Below, one piece after another: positions 24,185-38,100 of a stretch of DNA of 64,000 bases. The notes below the pieces were generated by a model. It was not told the DNA's origin. It was given only the letters and a program-made list of their open reading frames with translations, and did no database searches. Origin of the DNA: Apostichopus japonicus (Eukaryota > Echinodermata > Holothuroidea > Aspidochirotida > Stichopodidae); assembly GCF_037975245.1 (NCBI RefSeq), contig NC_092561.1, forward strand, positions 20,959,508 to 21,023,507. Direction: 5' to 3'. Numbering within the stretch: the stretch's first letter is position 1; each line of letters opens with the position of its first letter. The translations under genes and the position numbers were made by a program.

Positions 24185-24915
24185 CCTCCCGTCGTCATGA
24201 AGAGGGAAAATGCCATGGTGCGAAGTTTTAGGATATGAAATTCACGGCAGAGTCCTTGTCTTGGGGGGGGGGGGGGGGGGTATCGCAGGATGCCTTTGCT
24301 CATGGGTGGATATGGTCGGCGGCATTAGTTACCAATTCAATCATCGATTTTGTTCGGCAGACTCAATTCAAATAGTGGTGGTTCAACCAGTGCTTATATG
24401 TGCCAGTTATTGCACTACAATCATAATATTAAATGTGTGCGCACCAACATGACAACATGACAATTGAATTGTCACACTATGACGCAATAGCAAAGGCTTC
24501 CTACATTTGGCCTCATTTTGGCCTGAGAACGTTTCGCCGTTGAGGTCGGCCACAACCACTGTCATATTAACTTGAATTATCTCAGCAGAGCAATAGTGTG
24601 ATTTTAGGCTCACAATATATTAAAGACCTATGACAAACCTTCTATCTGTTTGATCAATATTTCTAAAACATTTCTGGAATGTATCAAGTGCCAATAGAAG
24701 CACCAGAAGCCCTCTAATAATATTGGTTGTTATAGTTGACCTTCGTATCGCGCAAAGTATACAGGTTAACTAGTCTAAAGCAACAACAAAGCCCATATTT
24801 ATAGGTAGGTAAGAGTTATGATGGACTCGGATAACACATTTTCAAATATTATACAAAGTTTCAAGGATAAATTCAGGATTTTGGGCATGTCTGTTTCATT
24901 TAACATTTTGTCACT
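24185..24915. other. Non-coding stretch
   Basis: A G-run is at 24264-24281. No gene, RNA or repeat family is recognised in the rest. Confidence 0.5.
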
Positions 24916-24919
24916 CTAA

Positions 24920-25456
24920 AGTTGAGTACGGTAGAGGAATAGATGTAGAGTAAGGTAGAGGAATAGATGTAGAGAAAGGTAGAGGAATAGATGTAGAGTA
25001 AGGTAGAGGAATAGATGTAGAGAAAGGTAGAGGAATAGATGTAGAGTAAGGTAGAGGAATAGATGTAGAGAAAGGTAGAGGAATAGATGTAGAGTAAGGT
25101 AGAGGAATAGATGTAGAGAAAGGTAGAGGAATAGATGTAGAGTACGGTAGAGGAATAGATGTAGAGTAAGGTAGAGGAATAGATGTAGAGTACGGTAGAG
25201 GAATAGATGTAGAGTAAGGTAGAGGAATAGATGTAGAGTACGGTAGAGGAATAGATGTAGAGTAAGGTAGAGGAATAGATGTAGAGTACGGTAGAGGAAT
25301 AGATGTAGAGTAAGGTAGAGGAATAGATGTAGAGTACGGTAGAGGAATAGATGTAGAGTAAGGTAGAGGAATAGATGTAGAGTACGGTAGAGGAATAGAT
25401 GTAGAGTAAGGTAGAGGAATAGATGTAGAGTAAGGTAGAGGAATAGATGTAGAGAA
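24920..25456. repeat. 24-bp minisatellite, about 22 copies
   Basis: The core GTAGAGGAATAGATGTAGAG is followed by a 4-base variable end. The left half alternates TAAG and AAAG ends. The right half alternates TACG and TAAG ends, giving a 48-bp dimer. Three minus-strand frames are open only because the unit is a multiple of three without stops. Confidence 0.95.
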
Positions 25457-25459
25457 AAC

Positions 25460-26037
25460 ATTCAATTTCACTCATTGTTTCCTTTTTCATTGGGCTATAA
25501 CTACTCAAAACAAATCCTCAGATTTTATTGAATGAAACTGGAGTTCGAGGTGCAGACTGACCTTCCTCTTCAAAACAGGTTGGTGAAACAATTTTTGTGT
25601 TGTCAATAAACCTTCCTAATACATAGTTAAAAAAGCTCAACATTTTCCAAACTTGAATCCCAGTCCATTTTTCAAGTGTGAACCGGTATGGCTGTTGCGC
25701 AACATATGTTTAGGCCTATCTCTTTTCACCTTTCAAAGTGTGTGACACAAAAATATAAATTATATTCCTATTAGATCTGTTTCTATAGTGGCTGATTATC
25801 TTCTCATATTAAATGCAAGATTATCCACCAAATACATCCATGTTTTCTGTTGTGCGGTGGCTTAAAACAAAATTAACCTTAGTCGACCAGTGTTGAAGCT
25901 AGCACCCATCTGTGGTTGTCTCCCAGAAAAAAAGTTAACGATTATGAGACATATTTATGAGACATATTTATGAGACGATATGAGACATATTTAGACTAAA
26001 CATTAGGTCTATACATATATGTATATATATATATATA

Positions 26038-26084
<47 letters not shown>

Positions 26085-28620
26085 CTCTAAAAGCAAGGGT
26101 GTGCTATAAATTACTTTGTGTGATGTTTAAAAACAGGGAGTGGTGGGGGGTCGGGGGGGGGGCAGGTTGAACCCACAGTAGTGATCTAACTCTTCCACGG
26201 CTGAATGCATACAAATCCCTTTACTGAACCATTTCCCACAATGTGAGGTGGGGACATGACCCCGTTTTCCTCCCCCTCCCTCCCTACTTTGTGCATTGAG
26301 GGTTAGGGCGGAGGTAGGATAGGACTGGGGTTCGTGAGCTTCGTGGACGATTTTTTTCTTCAAAATTTAGAAAAAGGAGAAGAGCATTAAAAGGGAGAAA
26401 AAATCTAACATCAAAATGTCAAGTGACTACATAGACGGTCTTTGTTTCTTAAAATGATTTTCCTTGTTGGTAAACTTATGAAAAATAATGAAAATTTCAA
26501 TAAATGAGAAAGAAACGCAGAATGGGAAATATTAATCTTTATAATAATATAAATATTATGATTAATTATTTCACATTGAGATATATAATTCTTTAGGTGT
26601 GAGACCGAACAATGCTCCTACTCATTAATAAAAGTTACAGAAGCAAATGATCAGGCAGAAAGAAACATTCGAAACCTAATATAAAGTGACTCCATATTTC
26701 TCATTAAATCGTTCCTTTCTGTAGACTTTGGCAAAAAAATCTCAATACTTGAAAAAGAGTTGCAATTACTGGAATATTTTAGTAAATACAATTAATATCA
26801 TTTTAAAGGAACGTAATATCGAGTCTACAAAGATAATTTCTTCATTTTAACACTTTTGTGACACATGTTTTCAATAGGAAGGTCATTTATAGCATACATA
26901 TGCCTATATTGAATTTAAATATAGTGTAAAACTAAGAGCATTATATATTTTGAAACAATATCACAAAAGCAACAAAACTGCGAATAATTCTGTCCAAGGA
27001 GAACGTTTAAAAGAAATCCTCCTCCCTTAACCAAAGGAAAGGTAAAAGGCGTTCGCGCCCACTACTCTGTGCTTCATAAGACTTTCGTTAAAGTCGTCTT
27101 TGTTGTTTAAGAAAGTATTGTTCACAAACTTATAATCAACAATTTGCCATTATTTTGATCGCTACCATAAGCAATATATAAGACTCTTACAGTAGATATG
27201 ATAATATTAGCCAGGTTTCACGCATTTCAGACATATAAAAGGTAAATCTCAACATCATTACCATCCAAATCTAAGCAGTTTTTCTCAAATTTACCGATAA
27301 GGTCCGTTATGTGGGCGACGTAGTCGTTTGTCTACGAATCTCGTTTCGCTTCAAACTGACAAAGGGTTAAATAATATGTTAGTAGCACCTAGGAGCACGT
27401 CACATGACCCTCCATGTATAATTCGATGAAGTTAAGAACCACATATAGATATCACTTATTTATGTACGTTACTAACTTTGAACACCATGGGGTAAACTAT
27501 ACACAAACGAAACTTTACAGTCAGTTACGGTTTACACGAAGGGACTGATCTTTGAACTTGTATACGAGTAAGGATAAACCAAACGACTGTTACAGTAAAG
27601 TCTACAAATCTACTAACTTCAATTCGCACCCTGTGGTTGTGTACAGCGTCTAGTCATTATCCGCAAGTTGTGGGCTAAAGTTTTCTGATCGGGGTTTTTC
27701 CTTTTATGTATGCAAATGTTCGACATTCTTTCTGCGTATTTCGAAACAACTTTGAACTTTAATTTATACCAAGAAATCACAAGCAGGTTTAGTACCTTTC
27801 TATGATGTCGGTTATTGGGTATACACTATAGCTTTGTTTACTTATCAACTCTTTTTTTAAAACTTTTTTGACAATGTTTGTATGCATGTTTTAGATGTTT
27901 TAATAGTTTATTTCTTATCTTGGAAACAAGCTTTTAGCTTAAAGGGTTATCCTTGGCATGTTATTTTCTTTTTGATGCATTTAAGTATATTCCCATCTTG
28001 CATTTAAAATGCTTATCTCTATGTGCAATTTTGTTTGTTTGTATGTAGATGAAGAATGATAATTTGCCGAATAAAATAAAATAAAGTCAAATATTCTCAT
28101 GATGATTCCTGGTCAGTATAGCAAAGTTAAGATATCACGTACAGACTATATAGCAATGTTCTAACATTTTCCGAATCAAACATCAAAGAAGCACCGCCCA
28201 AATGGCCTTTGGAAATCATTCTAGTTTTGTGGTTGGTTGGAATTTAACTCATTATTTAAGTGAGATTTCTTTTCCTACCTCACGCTATTGACAAAAAAAA
28301 AAAACTGTAAACATCTAACCTTTCATGCGATTGGTGTTCTGTAGTGTTAAAAATTGCCTTATTTCGAGAAATATTGATCGACAAAGTTTTTGCCATTGTT
28401 AGCTTCAGATACTTCGTTTTGACCCATTAGGAGTTATTTTAATACCTAAGAAAGTTGTTTAGGTGCATAAACGTGTAATGTATCCCAGAAATATGCATTG
28501 TAGCTGTTTTTTATTTAAAAAAGAAAGAAAACACAGACGTTTGCATAACCTTTTCTTTGTATTTTGTGTAGGGGTCTGTGTGTGTGTGGGGGGGGGGGGT
28601 GGGGCAGGGTGCAGTGTAAG
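25460..28620. other. Non-coding AT-rich stretch
   Basis: No gene is recognised. It contains four short GAGACATATTTA-type repeats at about 25945-25995, a (TA)n tract at about 26015-26080 and a G-rich stretch near 26140. Confidence 0.5.
26015..26080. repeat. (TA)n microsatellite
   Basis: Alternating TA with a TGTGTG interruption. Confidence 0.9.
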
Positions 28621-29218
28621 CAGTGGCGTCGCTAGACATTTTAACCTTGGGGGCACAGCACTTAGCTAGGAGCACCATATTTATTTGTGCAAACCATCCT
28701 GGGGGAGTGGTCTAAGGGGAGAGGGAAAAATTCGATTAACTCATGGTCTTTTTATGCAATCTGGTGCAAAATATATGTCAACTGGAAGTAAATTAAAGTT
28801 CAAGAATTTCGAGCTTATAGTCTGTCCGATATTTATGTTTTTAAATTGAGGAGGATAAAAAAGTTATACAAAAATGGAAATTAATCCTTTTGCTTTGATA
28901 ATGTTTTAAATAAGAGTGTTGAGATTGAAATTCATGCAGGGTAGTAGTGAAGTTTAAGCACTAGCGGTTCACGCAGGGGCATCTGTGACCTTGTTAGTGA
29001 GAAAACAACTGGTTATAGTGATGGTCGGTGGAAAGAAGTTTTAATGATGATCGTAATACGTTCGTCCTTTGTTTAAAAAGTTTTTGTTTGAGTATTTTAT
29101 TTTTAACACTACAAATCGCATCTGGGGGAACCTGGGGTGGGGGTGGGGGTGGGGGCAACGATTGTTTTTTGGAGGACGCGTTTTCCCTCCCACAGGTCAC
29201 TCCTTGGCGTCGCCACTG
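28621..29218. mobile_element. Non-autonomous TIR element, CAGTGGCG ends
   Basis: The left end CAGTGGCGTCGC and the right end GCGTCGCCACTG form a 12-bp inverted repeat with one mismatch. The flanking octamers AGTGTAAG and AGTGGATG agree at six of eight positions, consistent with a worn 8-bp target duplication. There is no transposase ORF. Confidence 0.55.
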
Positions 29219-32088
29219 AGTGGATGTCAAAAAAATGGTCACGCACTTCTAGCACACCTACGTTTGTAAGAACGGATTACAAAAAAAAAACAGCTACTTT
29301 CTCCGAGTGAGTTCTTTCACCTTTGTGGTGAAATTAATCATTAGCGGTTAAGAACGTAGTCTATGACACTGTAACATCAATTTGGGGTTGCGTGCATGTG
29401 GTATTTGAAAATGTTGTGAATTGTTTTAAGCGTATGACAATCAGTTAATAGCTTCTACTGTTCACCTTCTCTGAAAATATTACTTAATCGAGCTGTATAT
29501 CGCTTTTTTTCTCTTGCCCTCTGGTCCGACTTTGATCGACCTTTCAAAATCTGTTGTAAGCCTCATAGTTTATGGCAAGGATATGAATATTCCTTCCCAA
29601 TCCTCTGAGATTTGGAGCAAACAAGCGATCCATACTCAATTAGAACTTTGTGGAGTTCAAACCGAGACTGCTTGACTGTCGTCCAAAAGTGTTCACGTTG
29701 TACTACTTCAATACCCATATGGTATTCACTTCCTAAAGGGTTATCAGTTTTCACCCTCGCCTAGGTAATTTCCGTAAGGGTCACAGTTTCTCAAATGAGA
29801 GGTTTACTCATGCCCTTTGACACCTCCCCAAGCTAACGTCTGAAAAATATTATCCCTCACCTCACCCTTAAACTTTGAAGTCGTAAATGAAGGTAGAGCG
29901 TAAATGGCATTATTAAAAGTCATATCAGTACAAGTGTTAGATAAACCTCAATTCTCTCCTCCTAACAATGGGACAGAAATTTGTCATTTCACCCCCCCCC
30001 CACCCACACCCCACCCACACAACATAAAGATTGGATACGCAACTGTCTTTTTGGATCACCTCTGTAAATCAGACACGTGATCATTGTTAGGCTGCTCTAA
30101 ACACTGTTTTTCACATTAATATTTTGGTTAAGTCTTCATTTGTTACTTAGAATAATTAACGTTACAGTTCCATCTTGCCAATAGACAAAGTTTATTGCTT
30201 TATCGTTCGTTAACAGTGCGCTATATCGAATTGTCCATTACCCAAATAGAGCTTTTCTTATTTACTCATGATCATCGGCTTGGGTTTCTTTGTTTTTATT
30301 TCCTGTGCCCTGTGCCCATGCATGATGTTGCTACTAACCTGTACAGGAAGAGGATAGTTGATTTATTCTGTGCTGCTATCTTGTCTTATTTTGTTTTTAA
30401 ACTAAAACGTATAATGCAGTTCCATGCATTGACCTGACGTTTCCTGTTCACACGTTGACTTAGCGAACCTCAATAATAGTGAAAGGAAACAGTTCTAATG
30501 GGTCCGTTTTATTTTTCTACTTGTAAAATATGGAATACGTTATCTACCATTTACTGCATTAAAGCAATGGATGCCTTCATTACTCATAGAATTTTATTTC
30601 CTGATAATGAAGTAGCTTCTTTTGTTGGTCACTATAATGTCTTCAAACCAATATATAGTACTATATGTATTACTATGTATAATATAATATATTACTACGT
30701 ATAGTACTTTATTTAGTAATATATGTATTACTATACAAAAGTACTATATGTATTATTATATATTACCATATGTATTACTATATATAATATTACATGTAAT
30801 ACTATATATACTATAGTACTACTAACAAAAGAATAATCCATCAAAATATGACACATAGTTATAATAAAACGCACCAAAATTTGATTTGAAATTAAAAAGG
30901 GAAATTAAGTATTGATTAAAAACCGATAAATATATATATTGAATTTTCACAGTATTCCGTAGAGTATTCAAAATTAACAGAATGGGAAAATAAAAAAGGA
31001 CAAATTTTCTTTAAATTAATTGAAGAACCCTACCGTGCATTAATATACCCAAACTAATTAGCTGCATAAAATCTTTCATATAAAATATTGAACTAGTTCA
31101 TCTCGACTCAAAGGCTGTTTATACATATAAAGTCATCTGCTTTTGACGCGAAAAGAGACGTAAGCTATATTATGTACTTTGTTCTTATGTACTATGTAAG
31201 TTGTGACATGGGTACGGTAGATTGGTTTTTTATAGATATTAGATGTAGCTCCATATGTATTCACTTTTGTAATTATTTGTCGACTCTATTGGACTGACCG
31301 GAAGTCGATCCCAATGATATGTTGAGTATTATGCATTAACTATATTTTGTCAGGCATTGGCTGTTACAAAGTAACAGTGCATAAACTACTTATCGTATAT
31401 CTGTATGACTTTTCTGTAGTGCAAAGTAGATATAATGCAGAGTTAGTTATATTAAGCTTGTAGTTGATATTTTTTTAAATCTAGCAGGCCTAAAATATTG
31501 GGGAATTGTCAGTACAATTCAATCGCAGAAATAGCTATACGGCCGTCAGTTGATTGTTTCGTTCGATTTAGTAAGCAAGTAAGATGCTACCACAAGCCCA
31601 TGTGATATACAAACTACTTGTAGCTAATGGGAGACTTTTGGTGTAGAGTTAATTTTACAAGATTATCTTTTTTACTAGAATGAAGACATACCCATAGATT
31701 ATTGCTACCAATGAACAGGTGCACATTAGTCCCAAAGTAGGAACTGACAGTGAGAAATAAAATATATCCCATACTATCACATGGTACTATATATTCTCTA
31801 ACCATATCTTATTCCGTGTCTCAATCCACTGCTGTTCTTCATTAGCCCGTGTATTTCTTTCTTTCAAGTTTCATTTTGTCGCTGCAGTAGGTTGTAGTTT
31901 AACGACCAACACTCACATTTTCAAATATTAACTGCGCATGCCCATTGCAGCTATTTGTGAAAGGCGAGTATCTGCAGCGAGCTGAGTATTGTTAGTGCTG
32001 CCATTATCGTGAAAGTACTGAGGGCTTGTAAAGGTTGTTTTTCACTCTTCTTGCTGATCGCCAACTAAGGAGACTACTAGATACTATC
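29219..32088. other. Intergenic region upstream of the FReD gene
   Basis: No gene is recognised. A low-complexity stretch of TATGTATTACTA-like words lies at about 30650-30830. The last 300 bp probably contain the FReD promoter. A palindromic GCGCATGC at about 31933 is the only promoter-like word noticed, and no TATA box is obvious. Confidence 0.5.
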
Positions 32089-32145
32089 ATGACGTTCACA
32101 ATATGGATGTTGGTTATTATCTTGGAAGTTTCTGCTGTAACATCG
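32089..32145 (+). CDS. FReD exon 1: signal peptide
   Basis: Nineteen codons, phase 0, donor GTAAAT at 32146. The exon consists almost entirely of the signal peptide. Confidence 0.7.
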
Positions 32146-35100
32146 GTAAATTTAAACTTCCATGGTTCTTTCATCATTAACGTTAAAAAACTATTCCCCC
32201 CCACCCACCCTTTGTGCAGTCAAGGGAGTAGGATTGGTGAGAAGAGGGGCACATTTGAACCAATTATTATTAAATAGATAATACGAATGAACAGATTGTA
32301 TCTCTAAAAGGGTAGTATATTAGAAAATTTATATTGACCTAAATAAATATTCCTCTGCCTGGAGTTTCGTTAACATATATTATTAAAACATAATTTAAAA
32401 ATACAAATAGTAAAACTATTTCCCGATTTCTATCTTACACAATGATATCATTTGTTCACTTTTCAGACACACCTTCGTGACGATACAGCGGGCAGACGGA
32501 GCAGTCGAGCAAGGAGGAGTGTTTACGGTAAGTCCTACATAGCATTGGCGTCCTCAAGTCTATGCAGCTCTATCCTATACTGCTCTATAGACTGGTATAA
32601 CAGTGAAGCTAACAATCAATTTATTGTTTTTGATTTTGTTTTTCAAACTTACTTCTTATTTGATATGAATGTCTGTTTCAATATTATACTGATAGGTAGC
32701 TAAACACCACACCTCTAGTACGGCTCGATAATACAAACTGTACTCATGATATGCACTTTTATCAAATAAAAGCTTTAGAGTTGATTTTGTTACAAATTAT
32801 TTCGGTACAAACTATTTTAAGGTAAAAATCCCTTAAAAACGCAGCTCATATAGTCACATTTTATTTGGGGGGGGGGGGGGGCGAAAACTGATAGACAAAC
32901 TGGGCCAGGTTTCTCCTACATTAGAATGGAATCATTAGTCACTTGTTAATGAATATTCATCTTCTTGAAGAAACTGGCTCTCTCGATTAATTGGCTACAA
33001 ATTAAGCAGATGTGATAACGATTACAAGTATAGTCTACTTTCTAATGAACGTGGTTACATTCGATTAAGGTTAATAGATTAATAGCTTTATTAATTACTT
33101 TTTACAGTGCAATAGTAATGGATATGAGTCACATTAGTTATAGTTACGGATAATTCATAGACGATAATAAGCAACTAAAACCATATCGTGAGACAGGCAT
33201 TTACTATTTCAATTCCTTGTTAACATTTCTTCTAATCCTGAATAATGGAAGCGTTTCAAAACAATGCATAAAAGGGAAATAAAAATTTCTCAACCTAGTT
33301 AAACTGTTAAGTTTGTTACTTAAATTTACACTGCCTGTTTTAGTTCAAATTGGATTAAAGGGCATAGCTTGACAATTTATATTTATCCCTTCTTGGCCTC
33401 GTCAAGACACTTCCATTTTCTAACAATCTAATAATATGAAGAAAGATCTGATAAACCGTATGAGTTTCTGATTTATAGATTTAAATACTGTAGGGTAATG
33501 ATACTGGTTGGGTAACGTAGGCTAGGGTACGTTCAGTGTTGCATTGAGGTACCAATAAACGGTAGTAATATTAAATTCACTATGGTTCTAACTGCGGCCA
33601 GTCGCATATTCACTGGACGAAAGACGTTGTACACCGTAACGTAGGCTAGGGTACGTTCAGTGTTGCATTGAAGTACCAATAAACGGTAGTAATATTAAAT
33701 TCACTATGGTTCTAACTGCCAGTCGCATATTCACTGGACGAAAGAGGTTGTACACCGTAACGTAGGCTAGGGTACGTTCAGTGTTGCATTGAAGTACCAA
33801 TAAACGGTAGTAATATTAAATTCACTATGGTTCTAACTGCGGCCAGTCGCATATTCACTGGACGAAAGAGGTTGTACACCGTAACGTAGGCTAGGGTACG
33901 TTCAGTGTTGCATTGGAGTACCAATAAACGGTAGTAATATTAAATTCACTATGGTTCTAACTGCGGCCAGTCGCATATTCACTGGACGAAAGAGGTTGTA
34001 CACCGTAACGTAGGCTAGGGTACGTTCAGTGTTGCATTGAAGTACCAATAAACGGTAGTAATATTAAATTCACTATGGTTCTAACTGCGGCCAGTCGCAT
34101 ATTCACTGGACGAAAGAGGTTGTACACCGTAACGTAGGCTAGGGTACGTTCAGTGTTGCATTGGAGTACCAATAAACGGTAGTAATATTAAATTCACTAT
34201 GGTTCTAACTGCGGCCAGTCGCATATTCACTGGACGAAAGAGGTTGTACACCGTAACGTAGGCTAGGGTACGTTCAGTGTTGCATTGAAGTACCAATAAA
34301 CGGTAGTAATATTAAATTCACTATGGTTCTAACTGCGGCCAGTCGCATATTCACTGGACGAAAGAGGTTGTACACCGTAACGTAGGCTAGGGTACGTTCA
34401 GTGTTGCATTGAAGTACCAATAAACGGTAGTAATATTAAATTCACTATGGTTCTAACTGCCAGTCGCATATTCACTGGACGAAAGAGGTTGTACACCGTA
34501 ACGTAGGCTAGGGTACGTTCAGTGTTGCATTGAAGTACCAATAAACGGTAGTAATATTAAATTCACTATGGTTCTAACTGCGGCCAGTCGCATATTCACT
34601 GGACGAAAGAGGTTGTACACCGTAACGTAGGCTAGGGTACGTTCAGTGTTGCATTGGAGTACCAATAAACGGTAGTAATATTAAATTCACTATGGTTCTA
34701 ACTGCGGCCAGTCGCATATTCACTGGACGAAAGAGGTTGTACACCGTAACGTAGGCTAGGGTACGTTCAGTGTTGCATTGAAGTACCAATAAACGGTAGT
34801 AATATTAAATTCACTATGGTTCTAACTGCGGCCAGTCGCATATTCACTGGACGAAAGAGGTTGTACACCGTAACGTAGGCTAGGGTACGTTCAGTGTTGC
34901 ATTGAAGTACCAATAAACGGTAGTAATATTAAATTCACTATGGTTCTAACTGCCAGTCGCATATTCACTGGACGAAAGACGTTGTACACCGTAACGTAGG
35001 CTAGGGTACGTTCAGTGTTGCATTGAAGTACCAATAAACGGTAGTAATATTAAATTCACTATGGTTCTAACTGCGGCCAGTCGCATATTCACTGGACGAA

Positions 35101-38100
35101 AGAGGTTGTACACCGTAACGTAGGCTAGGGTACGTTCAGTGTTGCATTGGAGTACCAATAAACGGTAGTAATATTAAATTCACTATGGTTCTAACTGCGG
35201 CCAGTCGCATATTCACTGGACGAAAGAGGTTGTACACCGTAACGTAGGCTAGGGTACGTTCAGTGTTGCATTGAAGTACCAATAAACGGTAGTAATATTA
35301 AATTCACTATGGTTCTAACTGCGGCCAGTCGCATATTCACTGGACGAAAGAGGTTGTACACCGTAACGTAGGCTAGGGTACGTTCAGTGTTGCATTGGAG
35401 TACCAATAAACGGTAGTAATATTAAATTCACTATGGTTCTAACTGCCAGTCGCATATTCACTGGACGAAAGACGTTGTACACCGTAACGTAGGCTAGGGT
35501 ACGTTCAGTGTTGCATTGAAGTACCAATAAACGGTAGTAATATTAAATTCACTATGGTTCTAACTGCGGCCAGTCGCATATTCACTGGACGAAAGAGGTT
35601 GTACACCGTAACGTAGGCTAGGGTACGTTCAGTGTTGCATTGGAGTACCAATAAACGGTAGTAATATTAAATTCACTATGGTTCTAACTGCGGCCAGTCG
35701 CATATTCACTGGACGAAAGAGGTTGTACACCGTAACGTAGGCTAGGGTACGTTCAGTGTTGCATTGAAGTACCAATAAACGGTAGTAATATTAAATTCAC
35801 TATGGTTCTAACTGCGGCCAGTCGCATATTCACTGGACGAAAGAGGTTGTACACCGTAACGTAGGCTAGGGTACGTTCAGTGTTGCATTGAAGTACCAAT
35901 AAACGGTAGTAATATTAAATTCACTATGGTTCTAACTGCCAGTCGCATATTCACTGGACGAAAGACGTTGTACACCGTAACGTAGGCTAGGGTACGTTCA
36001 GTGTTGCATTGAAGTACCAATAAACGGTAGTAATATTAAATTCACTATGGTTCTAACTGCGGCCAGTCGCATATTCACTGGACGAAAGAGGTTGTACACC
36101 GTAACGTAGGCTAGGGTACGTTCAGTGTTGCATTGGAGTACCAATAAACGGTAGTAATATTAAATTCACTATGGTTCTAACTGCGGCCAGTCGCATATTC
36201 ACTGGACGAAAGAGGTTGTACACCGTAACGTAGGCTAGGGTACGTTCAGTGTTGCATTGAAGTACCAATAAACGGTAGTAATATTAAATTCACTATGGTT
36301 CTAACTGCGGCCAGTCGCATATTCACTGGACGAAAGAGGTTGTACACCGTAACGTAGGCTAGGGTACGTTCAGTGTTGCATTGAAGTACCAATAAACGGT
36401 AGTAATATTAAATTCACTATGGTTCTAACTGCGGCCAGTCGCATATTCACTGGACGAAAGAGGTTGTACACCGTAACGTAGGCTAGGGTACGTTCAGTGT
36501 TGCATTGAAGTACCAATAAACGGTAGTAATATTAAATTCACTATGGTTCTAACTGCCAGTCGCATATTCACTGGACGAAAGAGGTTGTACACCTTGAACA
36601 CTTCCGTAAGCTAATTGGAAAAGTACGTAGTATTACCATGGCACCCTGATGATTAGATACCTAATAGTTCTGACATTTAAGTTTATAGTTCAATAGGCCT
36701 ACTCTAACCAGTGAGAACACATTAAATACATTTGGACATACTTCAGATACCTATTTGAACTTGATAGATTACTTTCATTGGTGCATAATTACGTAATGGT
36801 TTTGACCATGTTAGTTAAATATGTCCCATCATTATAAATGACAAAACAATTATGCTCGAATAAAACTCGATATAAATAGTTTGTGAATAAAACTCGATAT
36901 ACATAGTTAGATGACAATATCAAAATGACAATGAGTTTCTAATTTGTTTAGATGGAGCGTATTTTGTGTATGACAATATAATATCAAAATGACAATGAGT
37001 TTCTACACACTTTGTTTAGATGGAGCGTATTTTGTGTATGACAATATAATATCAAAATGACAATGAGTTTCTACACACTTTGTTTAGATGGAGCGTATTT
37101 TGTGTATGACAATATAATATCAAAATGACAAGGAGTTTCTACACACTTTGTTTAGATGGAGCGTATTTTGTGTATGACTCAAGCTCTGTCACTTATCCAC
37201 GGGATTGTGCGGAAGTCTACGATAAATGTAATATGGAAACGTCAGGTGTTTTCCTGATCCAACCTGATGATGCCGATGAACCATTTATTGTTTATTGCAA
37301 CAACTCCATAGATGGTGGGAAATGGACAGTAAGTGAAACCTGTCTTTTAACAGTAATGATGCTATGTTTTATTCATTAACTCTCTGTTTGTCTGTGTGTT
37401 GTATGTTACTTCAATTTGTCCTCTCCTTTCGATTTCTAAAACTTTACCGAGTTTTAATGTTATAATGACTATCAATCGACAATGTCTTCTTGTATCATGT
37501 CATTTGAAACATTAAAGTTGAGCATTTGTTAGGCCGTTGTCAAATATAACTTGAGAACATATTTCCATTTCAGGCAAGATCATGTTGCAATGGTCGTAAA
37601 CCAAATAGCAAAAGCAACAACAAATCTAACCAACAATAAGCACCCTGCCCTCGTGATATCTCGCACTCGTTACATATTGACTTCGAAATCGAAAGTAATA
37701 TAATTGCTAATTCGAACATGTAGCTACACAACGTTAGTAACAAACTATTACACGAAGACGGAACTGAAGTTTCTTTTCCTCGAAATATTTGGTGATAGGA
37801 GTTTGGACCAAAGCAATTCTGTAACACGTATTGTTACAGTCACCAATGACATGATATTGCGGGTAGCAGTTGATTCCTTAACATGTTACTGACTACATAT
37901 ATCTTTATAACTGACCCTCTCTGTCTCGCTTTCCATGCTTTCTGTTGTTGCAATATCTTGTTACTTTGATACACAAAAACGGATCATCATTGCGGACTAT
38001 TCCTTGTTCGCGAATATATCCAGCCAGCCAAAATATTAAGAATTATAAAGACGAATTTTACAATCGGCTATATCAAGCAGTCTACACCTGGCCACATCCA

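Noticed and set aside
24900-25508. Three overlapping minus-strand ORFs of 181-202 codons (LYIYSST repeats)
   Set aside because: They are open in all three frames because the 24-bp unit has no stop codon; a repeat artefact.
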